Source: an uncultured Cuneatibacter sp.
GTDB lineage: Bacteria > Bacillota > Clostridia > Lachnospirales > Lachnospiraceae
DNA length: 64,000 nt
Reading direction: 5' to 3'
NCBI GenBank assembly: GCA_934234215.1
Contig: CAKQHB010000012.1
Span: 1-64,000, forward strand
In this document: positions 45,436 to 53,846 of the stretch, one piece after another
Numbering within the stretch: position 1 is the first letter of the stretch
How the letters are laid out: each line of letters begins with the position of its first letter
The notes under the pieces: model-generated
The model's database searches: none
What the model saw: only the letters and a program-made list of their open reading frames with translations
Told to the model about the DNA's origin: nothing
Translations under genes and position numbers: made by a program

Positions 45436-45567
45436 TCCGGAGCGCTCTGCGCGACGGGGCGACGGAAAATCGTGTATACGATTTTCTATCTGCCATCAAC
45501 ACCATGTTTGTGACGCTCCGGCACAAACTGGATGAGTGAAAAAAGAGCGCATCAGCGGCTTTTTCAC
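45436..45567 (-). repeat. Palindromic repeat family 2, copy b (leader of amidohydrolase)
   Basis: Second copy of the 132-bp element at 37384-37515, same orientation relative to its downstream gene, ending 12 bases before the start codon. Same two-part fold: a GTGAAAAA...TTTTTCAC hairpin around GCGC-ATCA-GCGG and a long CCGGAGCG/CGCTCCGG stem with the inner GACGGAAAATCGT/ACGATTTTC hairpin. Differences between the two copies are mostly in loops or keep pairing. Confidence 0.8.
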
Positions 45568-45632
45568 TCACGCTTCTTTGTAACTGTATAAGTCTTCTCA
45601 CAGTCACGGTATTTTCTTTTATTGTAGCACAA

Positions 45633-45671
45633 AAATAGAATCCGCAGCGCAATTTCCTATGGCGCAAAAAA
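45633..45671 (-). repeat. Palindromic repeat family 1, copy d (truncated)
   Basis: A short relic: ATAGAATCC of one end joined to GCAATTTCCTATGGCGCAAAAAA of the other end, with the middle missing. Like the complete copies it starts at the U-tract of a terminator, here that of rplA. Confidence 0.6.
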
Positions 45672-45696
45672 GGAGCCGTACAAAAGCACGACTCCT
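45666..45696 (-). terminator. Terminator of the rplK-rplA unit
   Basis: Minus strand: AGGAGTCGTGC...GTACGGCTCCT stem with loop TTTT, followed by TTTTTTG; about 57 bases after the rplA stop. Confidence 0.8.
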
Positions 45697-45752
45697 CTTT
45701 TCGTCAATATGACATCGAAATTCGACTGTCAGACCGACAACATAATCAGAAA

Positions 45753-46445
45753 TTAGCTAAACTGAATCGGATTCAGCTTGATTCCAGGACCCATGGTAGA
45801 GGTCATGGTAACACTCTTCAGGTACTGACCCTTCAGACTGCTGGGCTTAGCCTTAACAATCGCATCCATCAGTGCCTTGAAGTTCTCGTTCAGCTGCTCT
45901 TCGGTGAAGGAAGCCTTACCGACCGGAGCATGTACGATGTTGGTCTTGTCCAGTCTGTACTCGATCTTACCAGCTTTGATTTCCTGAATAGCCTTGGTAA
46001 CATCCATAGTTACAGTACCAGCCTTCGGGTTCGGCATCAGGCCCTTCGGACCCAGTACACGACCCAGACGTCCTACAACACCCATCATATCCGGAGTTGC
46101 AACAACAACGTCGAAATCTAACCAACCTTCGTTCTGGATCTTCGGAATCAGATCCTCAGCACCTACGAAATCTGCTCCAGCTGCCTCAGCCTCATCAGCC
46201 TTAACACCCTTTGCAAATACCAGTACACGAACAGTCTTACCAGTTCCATGAGGCAGTACAACTGCACCACGGATCTGCTGATCTGCGTGACGGCCATCAC
46301 AGCCGGTACGGATATGAACTTCGATTGTCTCATCAAACTTAGCAGCACTGGTCTTCTTAACCAGGCTTACAGCGTCTTCGGTAGTGTAAAGTGCAGCGCG
46401 GTCTACTAACTTAGCAGCCTCTGCGTACTTCTTTCCTCTTTTCAT
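45753..46445 (-). CDS. rplA: 50S ribosomal protein L1
   Basis: L1-stalk protein that moves the E-site tRNA. The start [16 protein letters not shown] has AGGAGG upstream; a 15-codon extension is rejected. About 230 residues with [20 protein letters not shown] and [16 protein letters not shown] motifs. Confidence 0.98.
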   Translation of the reverse strand: MKRGKKYAEAAKLVDRAALYTTEDAVSLVKKTSAAKFDETIEVHIRTGCDGRHADQQIRGAVVLPHGTGKTVRVLVFAKGVKADEAEAAGADFVGAEDLIPKIQNEGWLDFDVVVATPDMMGVVGRLGRVLGPKGLMPNPKAGTVTMDVTKAIQEIKAGKIEYRLDKTNIVHAPVGKASFTEEQLNENFKALMDAIVKAKPSSLKGQYLKSVTMTSTMGPGIKLNPIQFS

Positions 46446-46499
46446 TCTAAACCTCCTGGTGGTGATTACGGGAATTGCCCTCCCACTCAAAATTGATTA

Positions 46500-46925
46500 T
46501 TAGTCTTCTACAACGATACCCATGCTGCGAGCGGTACCAGCGATCATGCTGATAGCAGCTTCTACGGATGCAGCGTTCAGATCAGGCATCTTCAGTTCTG
46601 CGATCTTGCGAACTTCTTCCTTGGAGATAGTAGCAACCTTAGTCTTGTTCGGAGCACCGGATGCTGTCTTCAGGTTGCAAGCCTTCTTTAACAGGACTGC
46701 AGCAGGCGGAGTCTTAGTAATGAAGCTGAAGCTTCTGTCTGCATATACAGTAATAACAACAGGAATGATCAGGTCGCCCTGATTAGCAGTTCTTGCGTTG
46801 AATTCCTTTGTGAACTGTACGATGTTTACACCGTGCTGACCAAGTGCAGGACCTACAGGCGGAGCTGGTGTAGCTTTGCCGGCAGGAATTTGCAGTTTAA
46901 TATAACCTGTAACTTTCTTTGCCAT
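46500..46925 (-). CDS. rplK: 50S ribosomal protein L11
   Basis: L11 forms the GTPase-associated centre and is needed for RelA activation in proteobacteria. 141 residues with [20 protein letters not shown] and [12 protein letters not shown]. Standard length. Follows nusG. Confidence 0.98.
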   Translation of the reverse strand: MAKKVTGYIKLQIPAGKATPAPPVGPALGQHGVNIVQFTKEFNARTANQGDLIIPVVITVYADRSFSFITKTPPAAVLLKKACNLKTASGAPNKTKVATISKEEVRKIAELKMPDLNAASVEAAISMIAGTARSMGIVVED

Positions 46926-47019
46926 TTTGGCACCTCCTAAAATAATGTGGTAATATCGGGAGTTTATTCACCCTCCCACGCGACACTGACGCGGATGCGT
47001 CATTAGCTCAAGGTTCTGC

Positions 47020-47544
47020 TTACTGAGCAGCGCGAACCTCAGAAAAGCTAAGTTCAACCGGTGTTTCACGGCCAAACATATCAACATTGATGCTGACTGT
47101 CTGCTTCGCGGGATTGATCTCGCGGATAACGCCGACAGTACCTTCCCATGCACCGCTGATAACTGTGATCATATCGCCGACTTCAAAGTCAACAACCACA
47201 TCAGCAGTTCCGCCGATGATACCGAGATTACGCATTTCTGCCTCGGTCAGCGGTACAGGCTTGCTTCCCGGACCAACGAATCCGGTAACGCCGCGGGTAT
47301 TCCGTACGACATACCAGGTATCGTCATTCATGATCATGTTCAGCAGAACATATCCGGGGAACATTTTCTTCTGGACGGTCTTCTTCTGTCCGTTCTTCAC
47401 TTCCACTACTTCCTGCAGCGGAACTGAGACCTCCAGGATCTGATCCTGAAGCTTCCGATTCTCGATTGTCTTTTCAATATCGAGCTTGACCTTATTCTCA
47501 TAGCCGGAATAAGTATGAGCTACATACCATTGCGCTTCTGCCAT
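47020..47544 (-). CDS. nusG: Transcription termination/antitermination protein NusG
   Basis: 174 residues: the NGN domain (AQWYVAHTYSGYENKVKLDIE...FPGYVLLNMIMNDDTWYVVRNTRGVTGFVG in parts) that binds the polymerase clamp and a C-terminal KOW domain (GDMITVISGAWEGTVGVIRE). The secE-nusG-rplK-rplA order is conserved. Confidence 0.98.
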   Translation of the reverse strand: MAEAQWYVAHTYSGYENKVKLDIEKTIENRKLQDQILEVSVPLQEVVEVKNGQKKTVQKKMFPGYVLLNMIMNDDTWYVVRNTRGVTGFVGPGSKPVPLTEAEMRNLGIIGGTADVVVDFEVGDMITVISGAWEGTVGVIREINPAKQTVSINVDMFGRETPVELSFSEVRAAQ

Positions 47545-47557
47545 TTGAAACCTCCGA

Positions 47558-47761
47558 TTATTTCATTAAGAATCCGATACCTGTCGAAATCACGGTATCG
47601 AGTACGGTGATTACAAGGCACAGAGCAATCGAAATCAGAACGACTGCGATGGTCTGTTTGATCAGAGAATCTTTATCGGGCCAGATAATCTTTTTGAACT
47701 CAGCCTTCAGACCTGTCCAAAAGCTGACTTTCTTCTTTTCCGTCTTTGCTGGTTCTCCCAT
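47558..47761 (-). CDS. secE: Protein translocase subunit SecE
   Basis: 67 residues with the amphipathic LKAEFKKIIWPDKDSLIKQT segment and one C-terminal membrane helix, the short Gram-positive form. Thirteen bases before nusG. Confidence 0.96.
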   Translation of the reverse strand: MGEPAKTEKKKVSFWTGLKAEFKKIIWPDKDSLIKQTIAVVLISIALCLVITVLDTVISTGIGFLMK

Positions 47762-47784
47762 GATTCACATCCTCACAATCCTAA

Positions 47785-47934
47785 TTAGCGGGTTTCCTTG
47801 TGCATCGTGTGCTTCTTACAGAACTTGCAGTACTTCTTGGTTTCCATACGATCAGGATGAGTCTTCTTCTCCTTGGTCATATTGTAGTTACGCTGCTTGC
47901 ACTCTGTACATGCTAAAGTAATCTTCACGCGCAT
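47785..47934 (-). CDS. rpmG: 50S ribosomal protein L33
   Basis: A 49-residue protein, [20 protein letters not shown]..., with two CX2C pairs (Cys9, Cys12, Cys36, Cys39) of the zinc-binding L33 form and the [11 protein letters not shown] terminus. CGGAGGTAA precedes the ATG at 47934. rpmG-secE-nusG is the usual order. Confidence 0.96.
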   Translation of the reverse strand: MRVKITLACTECKQRNYNMTKEKKTHPDRMETKKYCKFCKKHTMHKETR

Positions 47935-48079
47935 GACTTTTACCTCCGATCTCCGATTCAGCAGTAATTTCTGCCTCTTTTTGCTTTGCTATTTTCTGTT
48001 ATGTTCTCTCCTCAGCGACTGGGTCTGTCCCTGATTTGAGCGCACAAAAAAAAGACCTCTGTCTTCCATATGCCTACCT

Positions 48080-48108
48080 AGCATACCACACATTTTTTTT
48101 GCTGTCAA
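48080..48108 (-). promoter_or_regulatory. Promoter of rpmG-secE-nusG-rplK-rplA
   Basis: Minus-strand TTGACA (48103-48108), 17-base spacer with an A-run, TATGCT (48080-48085) preceded by TGG. It gives a leader of about 140 bases before rpmG. Confidence 0.8.
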
Positions 48109-48159
48109 TGTTTTATTTCAAAGAAATGCACGCATTTTCGTGGTTTTCCACACTTTTTC

Positions 48160-48906
48160 TCAGCTCGCAGCATTTTCTCCACAAGCCAATGTCACGATCC
48201 ACACATTTTTTGCACCAAATTTTTTTAATGCGGTGGCACAGGCATGTGCCGTTGCCCCTGTCGTGTAGATGTCATCCAGCAAAATCACGCGCTCCCATCT
48301 GACTGCGTTTCTTCCTATATGAAAGGCATTCTCCAGATTTTTTGCCCGCTGTCTGGCATTCAGATTCTTTTGACGATTTGTATGACTACTGCGGATCAAA
48401 GTGTGAGTATCCACCGGCAGATCCAGATAGCGCCCGACCCGTTTTGCCACAAGCTCGGTCTGGTTATATCCCCGCTCCAGTCTACGGCTCCAATGGATCG
48501 GCACCGGCATAATCACCTGCGGCTCCAGCGCCAGCAGCTTCTTTCCGTGTCGGCGCACCAGCTCCAGCGCAAAGAAATCCGCATATTCTCTCCGGTCTTT
48601 CTCCTTCATTGCCAGAAGCGGACGCTGTACCTTCTTATAAGAAAAGACACTGAATCCACGGTCAAATGCCCGCTCCCACTGCCTGCAGTCAAAGCAATAC
48701 TCCTGCGTCTCAGACGGAATCGGCTTTCCGCATTTCATGCAAGTCGGTCCCGTTATGTAAGGCAGCTTTTTTTGACAATCCGGGCAGCAAAACATACCGT
48801 CTTTGTGGATCACCCGCTCACACAACGGACAGACCCGTGGATAAAACAATCTTATCGCAGCCTCTTTCCAGAATGTTCTGCTCAAATTTCCTTTTCGACC
48901 TCCCAA
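48160..48906 (-). CDS. comF: ComF-family phosphoribosyltransferase-like protein
   Basis: 248 residues: an N-terminal zinc-finger region with four CX2C-type pairs (Cys26/29, Cys41/44, Cys56/59, Cys71/74) and a phosphoribosyltransferase-like domain with VILLDDIYTTGATAHAC. In naturally competent bacteria ComF acts on incoming single-stranded DNA together with ComFA/PriA. It overlaps the 3' end of the RecD-like helicase by 25 bases, so the two are probably co-expressed. Confidence 0.93.
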   Translation of the reverse strand: MGGRKGNLSRTFWKEAAIRLFYPRVCPLCERVIHKDGMFCCPDCQKKLPYITGPTCMKCGKPIPSETQEYCFDCRQWERAFDRGFSVFSYKKVQRPLLAMKEKDRREYADFFALELVRRHGKKLLALEPQVIMPVPIHWSRRLERGYNQTELVAKRVGRYLDLPVDTHTLIRSSHTNRQKNLNARQRAKNLENAFHIGRNAVRWERVILLDDIYTTGATAHACATALKKFGAKNVWIVTLACGENAAS

Positions 48907-51101
48907 ATCGCCTCTTTCAGTCCGGAATAGCGCTTCTGCTCAGATTCATTTGCGATCATCTCCTGAAAGGTCGCCGGGCTTCCCACGATAGTGACGCAGT
49001 TTTTTGCTCGCGTGACTGCGGTGTACAGCAGGTTTCGCGTCATAAGCATCCGTGGTCCTGTCAGCAGCGGCAAAATCACCGCCGGGTACTCACTTCCCTG
49101 GGATTTGTGGATTGTCACAGCATACGCCAGTTCCAGCTCCTCTGCCAGTTTGAACGGATAAACAACACGGCGTCCTTCTTCAAACTCCACGGTCAGCTCC
49201 TCCGAAAAATGGTTGATGGACACGATTGTTCCGGTGTCTCCATTGAAGACACCAACGCCTTTTTCCAGCGGAATGTTGTATTTTCCGATGATTTCCCACT
49301 CCAACTGATAGTTATTGCGGATCTGCATGACTTTATCCCCCTGCCGGAAAATGCCGTGAGGAAATTCTTTTTCCATCTTGCCCGGTGCAGAAGGATTAAG
49401 ACTCTCCTGCAGCACTTTATTCAACTGCTCCACGCCCAGATTGCCCTTGCGCATTGGCGTCAGCACCTGAATTTCCTTCCATGTCGTTCCAACGTACTTC
49501 GGCAGCTTGTCCTTCATGAGTGTGATCGTCGCACCGGTGATATTGCCCGGATTATCCCGCTTTACGAAGATAAAATCCCGGCTGCGGATGTCCGGCTCCA
49601 CGATCTCTCCGCGGTTGATCTTATGGGCATTGACGATAATATCACTCTCCGATGCCTGTCGGAAAATCTTTGTCAGCTTCACCACCGGAAACTCTCCTGC
49701 GTCAATGACATCCCTCAGCACGTTGCCGGGACCGACGCTGGGCAGCTGATCCACGTCGCCTACCAGAATCAGGCGTGTGCCAACTGCGATTGCCTTTAAT
49801 AACGAGTTCATGAGCAAAATATCCACCATAGACATCTCATCAATGATGATAACGTCCGCCTCCAGCGGATTGTCCTCGTCTCTGCCGAACACGCCCCGCT
49901 CGCTCTCCTCGGTATTGCCTGCGACTTCCAGCATGCGGTGGATCGTCTGCGCCTCGTAGCCTGTCGCCTCGGACATGCGCTTTGCCGCACGGCCAGTGGG
50001 CGCTGCGAGACGGATCTCCCGTCCCTCGTCCTGAAAATAACGAATAATCGTGTTGATCGTGGTCGTCTTACCGGTACCGGGGCCACCCGTCACAATCAGT
50101 AACCCACAATTCACCGCCTCCTGCACTGCTTCCTGCTGCTTTTCATCCAGCTGCACCTGTGTCTTTTTCTGGATCTCCGACAATTTTGTCTCAATGACCG
50201 ACTGCGGCACATCCCCGCGCACGTTCAGATCGTGCAGCATCCGCGCCACCCGCAGCTCCGTCTTCCAATAAAGAGAGGCGTACACCATCTCCTGTCCTTG
50301 TCGGTTGCGAATGACAATCTTTTTATCAATGGTCAGATCCATGAGCTGCTGCTCGATCTGCTCCGGCTTGACCTGCAGAATATTCGCCGCCTCCCGCATG
50401 AGCTGCGCCTTCGGAAGACAGGTATGTCCTTGCCCCTGCGCCTGCTGCAGCGTATACAACACACCGCTGCGAATACGAAAATCGGAATCTACCGCCAGTC
50501 CCGCCTTTGCTGCGATGGCATCTGCAACGCGAAATCCAACGCCGTCAATCTCCTCCGCCATCCGATACGGATTCTCCCGCACGATCTGGTACAGATTCAT
50601 GCCGTACTGGTGATAAATTTTCGCCGCAAGATTCAGAGAAATGCCATACTCCTGCAAAAACAACAGCGCCTGCCGCATGTCCTTCTTCTCAGAAACCTGT
50701 TCTGCGATCTCCAGCGCTTTTTTCGAGCTGATGCCCTTAATCTCCGCCAGCCGTTCCGGCTCTTCCTCGATGATCCGAAAGGTATCATCACCAAATGCTT
50801 TGACGAGGCGGGCTGCCATCGCTTTTCCGATGCCTTTGATCACGCCGGACGCCAGATAACGCTCCGTGGATGCCGCATCCGCCGGTGCCGTGAACTCATA
50901 AGATGTCACCCGCATCTGTTCCCCGTACATGGGATGCTCCGTCATCTCGCCTTCCGCCTGCAAATACTCCCCTTCCGACACGGTAAAGAACGTCCCGGTC
51001 AGCGTCACTTCTTCGTTCTGATTCGTCAGGATCAGTACCGTATAGCCATTTTCTTCATTATGAAATAAAATCCTCTCCACGAATCCTTCCGCAACTGCCA
51101 T
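48882..51101 (-). CDS. recD2: RecD2-type 5'-3' DNA helicase
   Basis: SF1B helicase, 739 residues, in the RecD-like class found in bacteria lacking RecBC. Visible: an N-terminal OB-like region, the HhH segment (IKGIGKAMAARLVKAFGDD... ISSKKALEIAEQV), Walker A VTGGPGTGKTTTINT (about residue 340), Walker B IIDEMSMVD, GDVDQLPSVGPG, and the C-terminal UvrD-like motif YAVTIHKSQGSEYPAV. Full length. First gene of recD2-comF. Confidence 0.96.
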   Translation of the reverse strand: MAVAEGFVERILFHNEENGYTVLILTNQNEEVTLTGTFFTVSEGEYLQAEGEMTEHPMYGEQMRVTSYEFTAPADAASTERYLASGVIKGIGKAMAARLVKAFGDDTFRIIEEEPERLAEIKGISSKKALEIAEQVSEKKDMRQALLFLQEYGISLNLAAKIYHQYGMNLYQIVRENPYRMAEEIDGVGFRVADAIAAKAGLAVDSDFRIRSGVLYTLQQAQGQGHTCLPKAQLMREAANILQVKPEQIEQQLMDLTIDKKIVIRNRQGQEMVYASLYWKTELRVARMLHDLNVRGDVPQSVIETKLSEIQKKTQVQLDEKQQEAVQEAVNCGLLIVTGGPGTGKTTTINTIIRYFQDEGREIRLAAPTGRAAKRMSEATGYEAQTIHRMLEVAGNTEESERGVFGRDEDNPLEADVIIIDEMSMVDILLMNSLLKAIAVGTRLILVGDVDQLPSVGPGNVLRDVIDAGEFPVVKLTKIFRQASESDIIVNAHKINRGEIVEPDIRSRDFIFVKRDNPGNITGATITLMKDKLPKYVGTTWKEIQVLTPMRKGNLGVEQLNKVLQESLNPSAPGKMEKEFPHGIFRQGDKVMQIRNNYQLEWEIIGKYNIPLEKGVGVFNGDTGTIVSINHFSEELTVEFEEGRRVVYPFKLAEELELAYAVTIHKSQGSEYPAVILPLLTGPRMLMTRNLLYTAVTRAKNCVTIVGSPATFQEMIANESEQKRYSGLKEAIWEVEKEI

Positions 51102-51214
51102 CCGTCCCCTCCTGTGTCAGTTTGTGTAATCTGGTAAAATCACTACAAGGTCAAAGCAGTCCCCTGCCTTGACCCTGTTTGTCTCTGTCTCTATGTCCGT
51201 TTCCGCGCGAAAAA

Positions 51215-52216
51215 TCAATCCATCTTTGCTCCGGTCGGATTGCTCAGAAATTCGATGTATTTGCCGGTACCGATGGCTACTGCAGTCATCGGCTCCTCTG
51301 CAGTCATGGTGTTAATGCCGGTCTTCTCCTCCAGCAGATCCTCCAGGCCGCGCAGCAGAGCGCCGCCACCGGTCAGAACGATACCTCTGTCAGAAATATC
51401 TGCAGCCAGTTCCGGCGGAGTCTTCTCCAGAACGCTGTGTACCGCATCGACGATCTGCATTGCCGGATCGCGCAGTGCCTCTAATGTCTCATCAGAGGTA
51501 ACGGTGATCGTCTTCGGCAGACCTGTCACCAGATTGCGTCCACGGACATCCATCGTCTCAACCTCCGGAAGCTGATAGCAAGTACCAATGCGGATCTTGA
51601 TGTCCTCTGCGGTACGCTCACCAATCAGCAGGTTGTGCTTCTTTCTCATATAACGAATGATCGCATCATCAAAATCATCACCTGCCAGCTTAATCGAAGC
51701 GCTGACAACGGTGCCGCCCAGAGAGATAACAGCAATATCCGTCGTACCACCACCGATATCTACGATCATGTTACCGCAGGGCTTTGCAATGTCAATGCCA
51801 GCTCCAATCGCAGCTGCTACCGGCTCCTCAATGATGGAAACCTCTCTTGCACCCGCGCTGTAAGTAGCGTCCTCAACTGCCTTACGCTCTACCTCTGTTA
51901 CCTGACTCGGAACACAGACGCAGATACGGGGCTTTCTCATGGTCTTCTTTCCCATCGCCTTGCGGATGAAATACTTCATCATCTTCTCTGTCACGGTATA
52001 ATCAGAAATAACACCCTGTCTCAAAGGACGGACTGCTACGATGTTACCCGGAGTACGTCCGATCATCAGACGGGCATCCTCACCAATCGCCTTGATCTCG
52101 TTTGTGTCACGGTCGAACGCAACAACGGACGGCTCCTTGAGGACAACACCTCTCCCTTTTATATATACCAAAATGCTGGCTGTTCCCAAATCAATTCCAA
52201 TGTCTGTTGAAAGCAT
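51215..52216 (-). CDS. mbl: Rod-shape protein, MreB/Mbl family
   Basis: Bacterial actin homologue that guides lateral-wall synthesis. 333 residues with phosphate-1 motif GIDLGTASILVYIKG, the VEDATYSAGAREVSIIEEPVAAAIGAG connection in parts, phosphate-2 MIVDIGGGTTDIAVI and adenosine motif GIVLTGGGALL. In Bacillus subtilis spoIIID lies directly upstream of mbl; the same order is seen here (spoIIID at 52.7-52.9 kb), so Mbl is the better name, though sequence alone does not separate it firmly from MreB. Confidence 0.93.
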   Translation of the reverse strand: MLSTDIGIDLGTASILVYIKGRGVVLKEPSVVAFDRDTNEIKAIGEDARLMIGRTPGNIVAVRPLRQGVISDYTVTEKMMKYFIRKAMGKKTMRKPRICVCVPSQVTEVERKAVEDATYSAGAREVSIIEEPVAAAIGAGIDIAKPCGNMIVDIGGGTTDIAVISLGGTVVSASIKLAGDDFDDAIIRYMRKKHNLLIGERTAEDIKIRIGTCYQLPEVETMDVRGRNLVTGLPKTITVTSDETLEALRDPAMQIVDAVHSVLEKTPPELAADISDRGIVLTGGGALLRGLEDLLEEKTGINTMTAEEPMTAVAIGTGKYIEFLSNPTGAKMD

Positions 52217-52600
52217 ATCTGCTCCTTTCTTCTACCTCGTAGACTCTATGTATTGTTACCCGGAATGGGCTTTCGTAACCACTTTTTGCTTATTCTTAGC
52301 AGGTATCATTATATCGGATATTCTCGAAATATGGAAGAACTTTTTTCTGAATTTTGCTGATGTAAAGAAATTCTTTCGGAAATTCATTTTCTATTTATAT
52401 TCAGGACAAACTTCTGTCACATTTTCCCCCTATACTATAGGCATATCGGAAAGGAAAGATCCGATATGCTTCAAGAAGTTTCCCACCTCTTGATGCACAA
52501 AGCTTTTTCATACTCATGGCAGGCGGCTATGCCGTCTGCCTCCCCCCTCTTAATAAATTTGACGTTATCTTTAATTTCATATATATGTTACCCCCTTTAC
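52217..52600. other. Long intergenic region upstream of mbl with palindromes
   Basis: About 385 bases without a credible gene. It holds the mbl promoter near 52.31-52.34 kb, a perfect 10-bp hairpin GCATATCGGA/TCCGATATGC (52441-52469), a GGCAGGCGGC/GCCGTCTGCC hairpin with a three-base loop (52518-52540) and AT-rich stretches. A short plus-strand frame starting at 52466 lacks family resemblance and is not called. Confidence 0.5.
52308..52336 (-). promoter_or_regulatory. Promoter of mbl
   Basis: Minus-strand TATAAT (52308-52313) with a weak TTCCAT -35 (52331-52336) at 17 bases; leader of about 90 bases. Confidence 0.5.
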
Positions 52601-52633
52601 AAAAAAGAGTTTCGCACAGCGAAGCTCTTTTTT
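52601..52633. terminator. Terminator between spoIIID and mbl
   Basis: AAAAAAGAG-TTTCGC / GCGAAGCTCTTTTTT stem with a three-base loop, usable on both strands; 29 bases after the spoIIID stop. Confidence 0.8.
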
Positions 52634-52662
52634 ATTGCCTCCGCAGGAATCATAAATCGCAG

Positions 52663-52935
52663 TTATCCCACCTGTGCTTCCTGTTCGTGGCATCTCTGAT
52701 ATTTTTCTTTTGTTGCAAGTCCGCCGCGGATATGCCGCTCAGATTTGTTGATATCCAGAATCTCTCTGGCCTCCTGTGCCAGAAGCGGATTGATCTCCGG
52801 CAGACGTTCTGTCGCGTCCTTATGCACCGTGCTCTTACTGATTCCAAATCGTTTCGCCGTCTGGCGCACCGTCGCATGATAGTCTACAATATACTTTCCG
52901 ATTTCCACAGCTCGTTCTTCGATATACTCTTTCAA
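52663..52935 (-). CDS. spoIIID: Sporulation transcription factor SpoIIID
   Basis: Mother-cell DNA-binding regulator acting in the sigma-E to sigma-K programme. 90 residues aligning end to end with the known protein: MKEYIEERAVEIGKYIVDY, helix-turn-helix TAKRFGISKSTVHKDATERL, and HIRGGLATKEKYQ. The start codon is TTG (52933-52935). Its ribosome binding site GGGAG (52945-52949) is inside the 3' arm of the terminator hairpin of the preceding gene. Presence implies a spore-former. Confidence 0.95.
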   Translation of the reverse strand: MKEYIEERAVEIGKYIVDYHATVRQTAKRFGISKSTVHKDATERLPEINPLLAQEAREILDINKSERHIRGGLATKEKYQRCHEQEAQVG

Positions 52936-52936
52936 T

Positions 52937-52984
52937 AGAAAAGCTCCCGCCGCACTGTTTTGGTACAGTCTATGCGGCGGGAGC
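52937..52984 (-). terminator. Terminator after the phospholipase C-like gene, overlapping the spoIIID start region
   Basis: Minus strand: GCTCCCGCCGCA, inner ACTGT/ACAGT, TGCGGCGGGAGC, then TTTTCTA. A perfect 12-bp GC-rich stem 18 bases after the stop codon. The 3' arm contains the spoIIID ribosome binding site. Confidence 0.85.
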
Positions 52985-53001
52985 GAGGTTATGTCTTACA
53001 T

Positions 53002-53823
53002 TTATTCACTCTTTTGGGGCTTTTCCCCCAGATAATCCAGCCGGAAGCTCTCACCCAGCGGCTTCTTCTGATATACTGCCAGCAAAAACTCCTCCAGCAT
53101 CGCCGGAGTCTCCTCCAGTGCTCTCGTGTATGCGCCAGCCAGCTCCTGCACCGTCGGCTGCAGCGCTGCGATGGGCTTTTTGCTCATGATATGTCCCCGC
53201 AGGCTGCGCTTCGCCGGACCGGTCAGGAATGTTGCACCCTGCAGCAGCGCTCTCTTCGCCTCATTCTGCGGCAGCATCAGCTCCTGAAAAACTCTGGCGG
53301 AGCGGATTGCCTCCGCGATATGATCCGGTGTCAGAGGCGGATAAAATGCTGCGATCACTTCTTCTGTCTCGAAAGATCCATCCGTCTCCAGATTGCCGCC
53401 AATGGCAACGGTCAACGGATCCAGTCCATCCCGCACCATCAACGCACGGTCAAACGCCATCTCAATCTCGGTATGAACAAAATCTCCAGCCTTGCACCGA
53501 TGCTCCACGATGGGATGACATGCCACATCCAATGCATAGTGACACACGGAACCCATCAAATATGCCAATCCCTGATCGTTTGACTCTCTGCGCTGCACCT
53601 TTGCGCACCGCGTCAGGAAACGTCCGCCGGACATATTATGAACTCTGCCGCCAATCTTCTGAATGCTGTTCGGCAGCAGCGGCTGATAGTAATACAGCAG
53701 ATCCGGTCCCTGCAATCCCAGATCAAAAGCAACTCGTTCTACCGTCACCAGTTCCTCCAGTGTCCCGGATAATTTCGTGATCACATCCTGTCCAAATCGA
53801 TCATGCGCATACATTGCTGGCAT
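53002..53823 (-). CDS. Zinc-dependent phospholipase C-like protein
   Basis: 273 residues. Histidine and aspartate positions spread over the N-terminal 150 residues (MPAMYAHDRFGQDV, QGLAYLMGSVCHYALDVACH, EHRCKAGDFVHTEIEMAFD) match the zinc-ligand pattern of the PF00882 phospholipase C/S1-P1 fold. No signal peptide, so it is probably not a secreted toxin; such cytosolic family members in Clostridia have no assigned role. It is the last gene of an apparent MATE-hydrolase-phospholipase operon. Confidence 0.8.
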   Translation of the reverse strand: MPAMYAHDRFGQDVITKLSGTLEELVTVERVAFDLGLQGPDLLYYYQPLLPNSIQKIGGRVHNMSGGRFLTRCAKVQRRESNDQGLAYLMGSVCHYALDVACHPIVEHRCKAGDFVHTEIEMAFDRALMVRDGLDPLTVAIGGNLETDGSFETEEVIAAFYPPLTPDHIAEAIRSARVFQELMLPQNEAKRALLQGATFLTGPAKRSLRGHIMSKKPIAALQPTVQELAGAYTRALEETPAMLEEFLLAVYQKKPLGESFRLDYLGEKPQKSE

Positions 53824-53846
53824 TGTTTTTTCCTCCTGAATCTTCG

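Noticed and set aside
45425..45667. N-terminal extension of the amidohydrolase by 81 codons
   Set aside because: It runs through repeat family 2 and the promoter region; the inner ATG has a ribosome binding site and matches the family start.
52466..52699. 77-codon plus-strand frame after GGAAAGGAAAG
   Set aside because: It overlaps the terminator and the spoIIID coding region and shows no conserved motif; the purine run before it is part of a hairpin.
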